The notes beneath the pieces are model-generated. The model saw only the letters and a program-made list of their open reading frames with translations. It did not search any database and was not told where the DNA came from. Positions 54,627 through 64,000 of a stretch of 64,000 nucleotides of DNA are shown piece by piece. The DNA lies in the NCBI RefSeq assembly GCF_019059575.1, contig NW_024881570.1, positions 1,054,001-1,118,000 on the forward strand, in the 5' to 3' direction. The DNA is from Amphibalanus amphitrite (lineage: Eukaryota; Arthropoda; Thecostraca; Balanomorpha; Balanidae). The position numbers and the translations under genes are program-made. Every line of letters starts with the position of its first letter. Position 1 is the stretch's first letter.

Positions 54627-56140
54627 TTTCACGGGTACTCTGCTAGAGTGGCGGGTCCGGTCTCACTGTGGGACCGTCGGGCTGCTGCTGATCCCAGACG
54701 CGGCCGGTCAATCTCCTCTCCGCCACTGGAAACTGACGTCTCCACCGTGGTCTGTGTCGTATCCAACACGCTCCAATGGTGCGACACGGTCCGCTGCTGA
54801 GATGCTCCTCAGCGGCGCTCCGTTTTATGGACGCGGTTCGCTGCGGAAGTCGGCACCGTCGGAAGCTGGAGCGGCCGATCAGACCGCTTCCGGTTCCCAG
54901 GGCCGCCGCTCCGACACGCGTCCCACCGTTATCTCGGTGGGTCGGGGCGACACGCGTCGAGGGGCGGCGGCGGAGGCTGACAGCGAGCAGCTGTCTGAGC
55001 ATTTACGGGCCAACACCGACCAATACCTCCCATACTAGCAGTGTGCAACAGTCGGGCACAGTCTGAACACCTCTAATCAAATTGAACTGGAAAGATTAGG
55101 TATCAGAGTTCTTATTCTGTTTCGTCGTCGCATTATGCAATTATATGGATGCCTAAATCAAGATCTAGCCTAAACTGGTTCTCACAAAATAGACTTCCGC
55201 ATATGATCCCCTGTTGCTTCTTAATCTCATCGTTCCAGCGGAACATTCTGCCTCGAATATTGCAGAACTTACCAGAAGGTGATAACTGGCAGCCAGTTCA
55301 GGCGGTCTTCCAAATACGGGTAGCGGAGCCGTGTCGCAAGGAACTGCCAGCCGTGTCGCAATATTACAGTTAATACAGCACCCTACTTTTAGAGGAATGT
55401 TTGATGGCGTAATTATGCAGCAAATATAACTGGACGATGGGCCATAATGAGGACGACGATAGAGACCTGTTCTTCACTATCAGGCTGACTTCAGCTGACT
55501 TTGTAGCTGTTTAGAGCGGCCAGCTGACAATGACAGTTATATAACAGCATTTGTTTTTGTCTGATACCATTTCTTGCCCGAATTTTAATATTGTTGTTAA
55601 GATTATGCTTCTCAGGCTCGTATAGATAGCTGATAGGAGCACAAATACCTACAAATACCTTTGGTTGTAGCAAATGAAGTACATGCGTCATAACTTTTGC
55701 AATGAGGTGTGTGTTTTTTGTACTATAGTGACAATGGGCTCTCCACCAGCTCCAGACACTCCTTCTCGGTATCTTGTTCTCTAGTTTCATAAGACTAGCC
55801 GATATGCAGTGTTAACACGTGCGTCATGCAGTTTACATACACACATAGGCCATCCTGGCCATCATGTTTATGATGGCCAATATGAGGTACCTGGTTGCTA
55901 CCTAATTTTCCAAATAACCACGGTATATAACACTTTTAATGTAGCATTATTCCCCGAATGCTGCTTGTGTTAAAAATAGATATAAGTGGGTATGAGTTCA
56001 TTGGTGTTGACCGCTAGAAAGCGGTTCTCACTTCTCATTTCGCGGCTCATAACCTGGCCGTGGCCGGATAGCCCGCTACGATCGCGGTCACTCGGGAAAG
56101 CCGCGGCACGGTGCAGCGTCCCCTCCCACAGTATCCCAGC

Positions 56141-56187
56141 GTCTCCCGCCGTCTCCCATCGTCTCCCATCGTCTCCCATCGTCCCAT
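56141..56187 (+). repeat. 10-nt tandem repeat
   Basis: GTCTCCCATC occurs three times in a row after one variant copy, and a shortened copy follows. Confidence 0.95.
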
Positions 56188-56284
56188 CGTCGGGAGGCTG
56201 GCTCAGCCACAGCCCCGTGGGCCGCCCAAGGCAGCTGCCGGGAGCTGGCTGGCTCTGTCTGCAGCCCCTTGGGCCTTGGCTCGT

Positions 56285-56615
56285 GCAAAGCATGAGTCAA
56301 AAGTTATTGCAGAAAAACTGTTCCCCCAAAATCGTCTTTAGTAGTTTTTGCCCCTTGCAGGCAAAACCGTTGGCGTTAGGTCAAATCTAAGAGAGATAAC
56401 CAGAAAGCATGCTAATATGGCTATCAAATGCGCTTTTCCGCGGTGCTGTAGCTCTAATTGGTTCCCGAGTTAAGCGTCGGCATCTTGTAAACTGTCGATA
56501 TTCGACCTGAAAATCGGCGAAAGTTGGCCTTCACCATGACCTGACCTTTGACCTCACCAAAAAAGTGGCTCAAGTAATTTCGTCATTATTTTTGACGCTC
56601 TTTCGAACGAAGATG
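56285..56615 (+). mobile_element. truncated copy of the TTAA-family body
   Basis: About 330 nt match, with divergence, the inverted sequence of copy D (60330-60670) and the right half of copy C. Shared stretches include GTTTTTGCCC, GCAAAACCGTTG, AATGCGCTTTT and ACCTGACCTTTGACCT. Neither terminal hairpin nor TTAA end is present. Confidence 0.75.
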
Positions 56616-56648
56616 GATTATGGGGTGTAAAAAGATATGCTTGCTAAT

Positions 56649-56898
56649 GTACAGTCCACAGCAGAAGTAATGTGCGGTTTCAGTCATGGGTATGTTCTGC
56701 TTCTGAAGCTTAGGAACGATTAGTCAGACTACAATGAAACTTTGAATGTAGCTTATATGTATCGTCAGTCGTCACCCTTGCAGCTGCAATTTTAGCTATT
56801 GACATCTTCTTTTCGATCACTCCGCATTAAACAATCGCCAGTCAAAGCCAATCGTTGAGATTGGTAAAACCCTACATTACTTTAGCGGTGGGCTGTAC
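56649..56898 (+). mobile_element. 250-nt inverted-repeat element, copy 1
   Basis: The ends read GTACAGTCCACAGCAG and, inverted, GTACAGCCCACCGCTA; both are followed by AAGTAATGT. It is non-coding. It is the reverse-orientation counterpart of 62156-62398. No clear target duplication was found. Confidence 0.8.
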
Positions 56899-59800
56899 GC
56901 CTATGTTTTTGGATGGAAATTGAGGGTGCAGCTGCACACCGTGCACTCCCTCTTCCGCCGCCCCTGATTTCTTGCCACAAACGTCTTCAACCGCTCCCGA
57001 ATGAAAGAATGTACGTTAATATTGATATATTCTCATTTTGTGGAGGTTGGGCAAAGCCTGACCACTACTGGGGCATTCCTCGACTCTACTGGGGCATTTG
57101 CCCCAGTAGTTAACATGTTAGCCGAGGCCCTGTTTCGGGTACGCATCTGCATCACAGTGCTCCATTGATGATATACCTACAAAACAAACGTCAATCAGCG
57201 ATAGATTAACAATTCTATATTTCTGTATATACGATTTAATGTATAATTCTGCGTACTCTTACCCTCCTGAACAGTGCGTCCTCTTACCGTACATGCAATT
57301 CGCGCACAAAACAACCCCGAAACGTTGTGCAAAACTTCGCAGACAGAATATTGCACTGTACAGTATTTCCCCAGATAACCTCACAAGTTTCCCACAACAA
57401 TCACGGAAATGTACCTTATCTTAACTGCCAAGTATCAAAATTATTGTACCATATCATAATAATATCATAACGCTCGAAAATAATATTCATCGCCTTAAAC
57501 TCAACAGCGTCGCCGCTCAACGCCCACTTTCCGTTGGTGACATGCACGCACTGGCGGCTTCATGTCACTTCATGAACTCGACAAACCCGCGTTGCTAAGC
57601 AACCGAAACAGCTGATGCGTACTCTTATCGCCCGCGTACTCTTACCCGCCCTTACCCTAATCTTTGTCTGACAGGCCCCCTTGGCGACCGAGATATTAAC
57701 ACGCTCGATACACGCGGAAAGATACTGCCTGATCAAGCCGGCTGGGTACGTGTAATAGAACTTCATAGCATGGGAAGCCGTGTCTTTCCGTAGCCACGGC
57801 GGCGCTACACGACACAGCTGGCTGACCAGTGACCAGTGACCGTGGTTTTTCACGGCATTCCGGTCTGAGGACGTCGCGGCTGAGCCCAGCCGATGGTCGT
57901 TACGTCAGAGACACGCCGCAATGTGTGGGAGGATGACGGGCCGATTCAGTGTCCGTCCCGGCGGAGCTGACAATGCGCCTCACCAGGGTGACACGGGAGT
58001 CACAGCGTTCAGCCACAGCGGAGACGGGGCGCTGTGAGCATGAATTTCTAAGGAAGATGCCTTTCGCCGGTCACGTCGTAGGCTTATCATACAAACTGAG
58101 ATTTAGGATGGCAGCGTAGCGTTTACTCAGGCCCGCTGAATCAGAAATGCATGTCTTCCATCGGCGACATCGTAACTCGGGTGCAAACTGTGCTGAAGGG
58201 GGACCGCTACTGGGGAGGGGTGAGGTGATTGCATGTCTGAAGACAATAGACGGGTCTTCGATACCGGACCGTTCTGGCTAAACAAGAAGGCGGTTTTTTA
58301 GCTTACGTGATGATAATAGCTTCTGAATTCTCAGTTTATAGCCACGTGATTACCACGTTAGAATCCCCACCATTCTAACGCACGCGTCATTTTGTGAGCT
58401 GCCTTCCATGGCGGCAACGTTCTACATTGGAGGAGCACCACTCTGAGCTCAGCCGCTCAGGTCTGATCCGCTCCCCCGGCAGAATTTTCTAGACAAGGAC
58501 GGCGGACGCTGTCGAGCCGTCGGACAGAGGCGTCCTTTTTGTGACCCGTATTTGGCGATGGCCGTAATTTAGAGTGCGTTTTTGCTGAACTATATGGGTC
58601 TCGGATTGATTGCATCGGGGCTGCACCGTTGCAAAATCTGTAAACATACTTTTTCCTCTCTATGAATGGTATGAACTATCAGAATATGGTATGCCGACCA
58701 GGAAAGTGAAATGCACTGAATTGTTATCGAGCGTTTCCCATGAATCCCATGCAAAGATGACACTTGCAACTTGCAAGCACATATGGTGAGCTTGAACGCT
58801 GAATTGCTGATTGCTGCAAGTTAGGAACAGCAATGAGCTTAGCGGTATCTCCTGCGATCCTGGTTGATATGATCGTATGCTCAATGAAGAGCAGTGATAC
58901 TATATCTATCTATTTCACAAATATAGGATAAACGGATTGTAACAAATGGATGCATTCGAATGCACGAGATCCCTGCACAGCTAAATATGGAGGGATTGCC
59001 CCCAATGCCCAATCTTTTGTAAGCGTGATGCTGATTAATTTTATGAATCAATTAACAATTGTATGTACATATATTTCAATTGTATATTTCACACTGCCTA
59101 ACTCGGGTAACTATGGGCCCGATAGCGGGAAGGCTGGCAGCATCCTGACAGGGCCAGTGCATTACATGAACAGTTATCCATCACACGGTCATGGCCGTTA
59201 TTGGAATTTCCATTCCAGCCTCTCTCCAGGGTATGTGCTAGAATAAATATTTATCTCCATAAATGCGGACATTTCCGGATATGCGTTTGTCCAAATGATT
59301 TAGCCACTACCTGCTTCATAAGTAGTTGCTTCCATTTGCCAGTCGTTTTTGTGACCTTTCCTGGAATTATCGTCAATTAATTGCCAATCAATTACCGATT
59401 ATCATCATCTAAAGCTAGCTCTTGGTCCCTTCATTTCAGTCAAGGCCCCTGTCTTCCCAGCTTTGCTCCTCTTTATCTCCTTCTACCCGGCAGATTCCCT
59501 ACCATTTTATCCCGATGACACTTCTTGCCTCCGCTCTTCACGTTCCCTCATGCCTGTCTTCCAACAGATCCGGCAAACAGCATCTTTGGTTTCCCGCCGC
59601 CGGCGATTGTGCGTGCACCCCCCCCTCCCTCCCATCCCCATCCTGTTACCAGTCGGTAAACGGCACCGCCTCGGACCTCTGACCTGGGCGTGACGTCATC
59701 GGTAACCGGTCTGTCTGCTCCTCCACCCTCGCCCCGCCCCGCCCCCGCCCCCGCCCCGCCCCCGCTCGACCGCTCGTCCCGCAGACCGTCGCGGGTTCCC

Positions 59801-60221
59801 GTTATATAACACCGAGTGGGCAGTGTCAAGGAGGAAGGTGGAACATCGGGGAATGGTAGACCTGTGTGGATGGTTCCAGAACTGTGCGCCAGGGGTACAT
59901 GTGTTATATAATTAAGTGTTTTTCGTATTTTATCCATTTTGAGTGACGATTGATGATATTTTTTAACACTTATATCTGCTTGGGTTTGCTAAAATAATTC
60001 TGAACAGTTATTTTAGGTATTGAAGACCTATATTGACCTATATTGAAGTGCCTTGATCCTTACCAAGCAATGTTGGCAGCAAACGTCGCTAACGTTTGGG
60101 AGTGCGTTTATCCTTCGTTCATTATGTATTTTCGAGTTGTTTTGACTATTAACGAAAAAGTCCTTCCTGCTTGTGAATAAGATTCCTTAACTGATTAGAA
60201 GGTAGGCATGACCATCATGAT

Positions 60222-61404
60222 TTAACCCGCGCCGGGCCGGTGCTCTGAAATTCCGCGCCGGGCCGCGGGGGGGTGTTTGAACACCCCCCCCTGCTAACTC
60301 GGCTCCTGGGCCACGTAGCGACACGCGGTAAGCGGCAATCGAAAGAACGTCAAAAATAAGGACGAAAACACTTCGGTCATTTTTTGGGTCAGGTCAAAGG
60401 TCAGGTCACCAGAGGTCACCAAAGGTAAAATGTTGACTATTTCAACATTTTGGAAACTGCCAACGGCTATCTCGGGAACCGATAGAGCTACAGCGCCGCA
60501 AAAAAGCGCATTCGATAGCCCTTTTACAGACCTTTCTGAGTAATGTTCTCAGATTTGACCTCAGGTCAACGGTTTAGCCTCCAGAGGGCAAAAACCCCAA
60601 AAATAGCCGTTTTTACGAAAAACGTTTTGTCGGCAATAACTTTTGACTCAAAAGAGCTATGACATTACTTTTGCCAGCATCGTGTTCGTCTCGTCGAGAC
60701 GCGTCGAATAAACTATAATTTGACCTTGAAAGGTCAACTTGAAAATTTGACCTCAGGTCAAGGTCATGACCTGACCGGAAAAGGTCATGTTGCATATCAG
60801 TCGATCCGCAACGTCGAGCCGAACACATCTAAGGCGTTTTCAGCGCTCTAGCACGCCTCTATCAGACGTTATCATCGAAAAACTGTTAGATTCTGTTCGT
60901 GACCTGAGATGACCTCGCGGACATAACGAGGGGTCACAGTTGCCATTTTCTGGTTCAGTGTGTCTATTTTACCTACATCTCGATGTTTGAGAGTGTCTAG
61001 AATAGCGTTCGTGCAAAACAGGCGCTTTTCAATTTTCTCCCATTGACTTATAATGGAGAGGCCGCAAAATTGACCTGACCTTAGGTCACCGATATCAAAA
61101 TTCCGAGATATACATTTTATAGATAGTGTTGCTCTAATCAATCACTGAAAGTTTCAAGGCAATCGTTCAGTCGGTGTAGCTATGACGAGCATTCTTATTT
61201 TTTCTGAGGTGAGGTCACTTGGCGTGACCTGGTGACCTGGCCTAAGGTGACCTGGGTCTGAAATTTTCACAACATGTGCGGAAAAGATGCACAAACAGGT
61301 GTGCCAAAAACGGCGGCGCTCCGCGCCGCCGTTTTTGAGATATCTGCGAAAAACCGCAAGGGGGGGGGGGGTGTTCAAACACCCCCCGGCCCGGCGCGGG
61401 TTAA
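60222..61404 (-). mobile_element. TTAA-flanked non-coding element, copy D
   Basis: The element is 1183 nt with TTAA at 60222-60225 and 61401-61404. Ends read TTAACCCGCGCCGGGCC inverted. The hairpin core is TGTTTGAACA on the left (60267-60291) and TGTTCAAACA on the right (61360-61387). The duplicated end segment is on the left and the GGCGGCGC hairpin (61313-61333) on the right, so it is reversed relative to copies A-C. An AGGTCA-A-AGGTCA direct repeat lies at 60391-60403. No coding frame is present. Confidence 0.88.
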
Positions 61405-62155
61405 CTAATTAGAAGGGATTAGAAGATTAACTGATTAGAAGGGATATTAATTATCAATTACGCATTCTATGCGTGTTTTTTTTTTCGCGGGGGAGGTTGA
61501 ATGTTATTTGCCTTTTTTCTGCAACCCGTAGGTAAACATATTACCTACACATTCGACTACATCATATGAGAACAACTGGCGAACAAGACTATTATAGCTA
61601 GGTAACACCGGTAACACAACCCCGAAGTCATGGTCGATGAGCTTGTTACTTCTGTGTAGCTCGAGTTTAAACAATTACTTTTACTATCATATGCTCAAGT
61701 AAATAACCGCATTTTGCTATTGTTCCTTCTCTCGAAGTAATTCGATGGTTCGAAATTGTGAAGATTTTCGTCCGTTATATAATGCCTAGGTTCCAATCGT
61801 CCCAAGCGTTATATAATTACTGTAGCTACACCAAAGTGCGGGCGTCGCTCCTTTCACCCTCTCTTGAAATCGCCATCTGTTCCGAAAAGGACAATTAATT
61901 GAAATACTATGCATTATAGTTATTACAGCACCCAACGAATCCAGTGGCGGCGGAAGGTAATTTTGGATGGGGGTGCAAAATTTTCTCAACGGGCCCCTCT
62001 AAAAGTTTTGGGCCCCCCTTCAGTTTTTTTAGTGATTAAAAAAACTGTGAAAAAAAAACTAGTGAAAAAAAAATTATTATTGATTTATGAAAAACGAAGA
62101 TTTTGGAAAACTATCCCCATACACACAAGTTCTGTAAAAGGTTTGAAATTGCGGT

Positions 62156-62398
62156 GTACAGCCCACCGCTAAAGTAATGTAGGGTTTTACCAATCTCAAC
62201 GGTTGGCTTTGACTGGCGATTGTTTAATGCGGAGTGATCGAAAAGAAGATGTCAATAGCTGAAGTTGCAGCTGCAAGGGTGACGATCCATATAAGCTACA
62301 TTCAAAGTTTCATTGTAGTCTGGCTAATCGTTCCTAAGCTTCAGAAGCAGAACATACCCATGACTGAAACCCCACATTACTTCTGCTGTGGACTGTAC
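62156..62398 (-). mobile_element. 250-nt inverted-repeat element, copy 2
   Basis: The length is 243 nt. Reversed, it matches 56649-56898 along its whole length with scattered differences, and it has the same GTACAG ends. Confidence 0.8.
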
Positions 62399-62559
62399 CT
62401 ACCTGTCTCAAATAATGAAAGCATAAAGAAGCAAATGCAGCTAGTTTTTATCGGCTAATCTTCTAGTCTAGCCACCAACCGCAGCGTCTCAAACCACTTT
62501 TCTGGATCCGCAGAGGACCATATTGAGGGCCCTACGAGACCGTTCCAAGAAGACCGTGT

Positions 62560-64000
62560 TTAGAAGCCCCTTGGAAACCGACCACATAGGGACTCCTCCA
62601 GAGACCTACATGACTCCCCAGACTGAATGAGCCCTCCGATCAGGGTCGGTCCCTTGAAAGTTGCTGAAAGGTTTCAGAAGGCAGTATAGGCTCGAAAGTC
62701 TTTTGACGGCTCTCAGAAACCGGCATCGGACCCCAAAAAAGCCTGTTGTATGGAGACCCTCCAAAGCCGGGATGGAGGCCACAGGAGCCGATGTTTAGCC
62801 TAAAGAGCCGGTATGGAGGACTGAATAGAGGAAAGGGGTCTCAGTGGGGCCTTCAGGGGCAAGCGTTTGAGCCCCAAAAGTATGTGTGGGGTCTTAGAGG
62901 CAGGTAGACCCCTGGGGTATGCACGGGGTCCCAGGAGCTCGCGTGTGAGCCCTAATATTCGGCTGGTGGCTACTAGAACCAGCATGGGGATTCTTAGAAG
63001 CTGCTTAGACCCACATTTCATGGGTCATGAGTCCCAAGAGTCGATGTAGAGGCCATAAAAGCTGGTGTAGGGCCCATGGCCCCATAAGTTCCGACATTGA
63101 GACTCTCAGAGGCCGGCGACGGGGCACCAAGAGCAGATAAAGTGCCTCAACAATCCGACATGGAGCCTGAGAATCAGTGTGGAATCCCAGGAGCCTGCGT
63201 GAGCTCTCGGAGACCTTCGTATTTCGTAAGGTCCACAAAGGTCGTTGGATACTCTGAATCTGAACTCTGCGGGGCCCTCAGAGGCCAGCATGTCTCCTGG
63301 CACCTGCATGCGTTGAGTTGAGACCCTCCGAAGCCGTTGTAGGGTTCTTCAGAGGCCAGCGTTGGCCCTTGAAACCTTCGTTAGGCCCTAGATGCCGTCA
63401 AGAGGGCCCTCAGAAGTCAGCATGGCCCCTGGAGCCTGCCTGCGTCGAGGCTCTCAGAGGCCGTCGTGGAGCCCTCAGACGCCAGTGTGGGCCTTTGGAG
63501 CTTGTGTTGGGTCTTAGAGACCATCGTGAGGGCCCAGAGAGGTCGTCGCCAGGGCCCTCAGCCCCTCAGGGACCGTCCTGGGGTCCTCAGAAGTTGTGAG
63601 GGCCTTTAGAAGCCTTCGAGAGGATCATCAGAGGTCGTCATGAGGGTCCTTGGCCATATTGAGGGTCTTCATGGTCCCTCAGATACCTTTGCAGGGCTCT
63701 CAGAGGCCTTGGTAAGACCGCTAGAGGCCATCGTTGTTAGGGCCCTCAATAGACCGTTGCAGAGCCCTCAGATGTCAGCACAGCCCCTGCAGCCTGGTTG
63801 TGTTGAGGCCATCAGAGGCCGTCGCTGGGCCGTCTGAAGCCAAATGGGCCCTCAGACTTGAGTTGGGTCTAGGGCCGTCACAAGGGCCCTCAGAGACCGT
63901 CGTAGAGGTCCTCAGAGGCCAGTGGGGCCCCTGGAGTCCTGTGGGACCTTCAGCGGTCGTCATGAGGGCCATTGGTGGTCGTTATAGGGCCCCAGGGGAC
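62560..64000 (+). repeat. degenerate minisatellite, about 30-33-nt unit
   Basis: Words such as CCCTCAGAGGCCGTCGTGAG and GGGCCCTCAGA recur with a spacing near 30-33 nt, and units have diverged strongly. Longer blocks also recur, for example around 63418 and 63774 (GTCAGCA..GCCCCTG..GCCTG). The array is clearest from 63300 on and runs off the right edge. Open frames across it are a by-product of the repeats. Confidence 0.7.

Larger units (their letters stand above)
49065..64000. other. upstream flank, transposon-rich, no gene recognised
   Basis: This region lies upstream of the distal candidate first exon. It contains a mariner-like element with a nested TTAA element (49581-51552), two palindromes (51743-51814, 54591-54626), a truncated TTAA-family piece (56285-56615), two inverted 250-nt elements, TTAA copy D (60222-61404), and a degenerate minisatellite to the window end. 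The stretches 51830-54570, 54640-56130, 56910-60200 and 61410-62150 show no recognisable gene. Open frames are short and lack family features. Confidence 0.65.

Noticed and set aside
61942-62040. CAGTGGCGGC start resembling the end of a hAT element
   Set aside because: I could not find the matching inverted end or an 8-bp duplication.
1-64000. tRNA and rRNA genes
   Set aside because: I looked for T-loop-type GTTCGAATC words and rRNA-like stretches and found nothing with supporting structure.

Overview
The window is eukaryotic DNA, almost certainly from an arthropod. I suspect a crustacean, but nothing in the sequence fixes the lineage. Its backbone is the 5' part of one very large gene on the minus strand, an orthologue of Drosophila dumpy (dpy). 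This encodes a giant EGF-repeat protein of the apical extracellular matrix that links epidermis and tendon cells to cuticle. I place 19 coding exons between 32545 and 1. Joined at the splice sites given, they keep one open reading frame of 3811 nt (about 1270 residues) and run off the left edge. The order along the protein is an LDL-receptor-A-like segment, one short Cys-rich exon, then a run of EGF and calcium-binding EGF modules. Most introns are phase 1. Two candidate signal-peptide exons, both ending in phase 0 as the first body exon requires, lie at 43440-43492 and 49008-49064. They may be alternative first exons.

Introns and the flank beyond the 5' end are of two kinds: GC-rich, CpG-rich stretches without recognisable genes (about 13.8-16.3, 26.4-29.5, 33-37.9 and 41-49.5 kb), and AT-rich stretches filled with transposable elements (about 8.2-10.6, 17.4-26.3, 37.9-40.4 and 49.5-62.4 kb). 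None of the open frames in the GC-rich stretches resembles a known protein.

The mobile elements are the most unusual content. Four copies of one non-coding family of about 1.2 kb (8424-9646, 20426-21610, 50339-51520, 60222-61404) begin TTAA-CCC and end GGG-TTAA, like piggyBac-type elements. Near each end they carry a G-run/C-run hairpin. The core of that hairpin differs from copy to copy but matches between the two ends of the same copy. The bodies are rich in AGGTCA, the nuclear-receptor half-site. One copy sits inside the terminal repeat of a mariner-like element, and the intact opposite arm of that element shows the empty target site.

Penelope-like retroelements appear three times: a long RT plus GIY-YIG copy with a 12-bp target duplication (37941-40313), a GIY-YIG-only fragment (23996-24442), and a coding-less inverted pair of terminal fragments (about 17990-18375). 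All three carry a hammerhead-ribozyme-like motif with the same short palindromic stem III, which suggests a self-cleaving, possibly dimeric, ribozyme tied to the element. Further elements include a CACT-ended element holding an array of small hairpins, a TA-flanked element hosting one of the TTAA copies, a 250-bp inverted-repeat element present twice in opposite orientation, several microsatellites, and a degenerate minisatellite that fills the right end.
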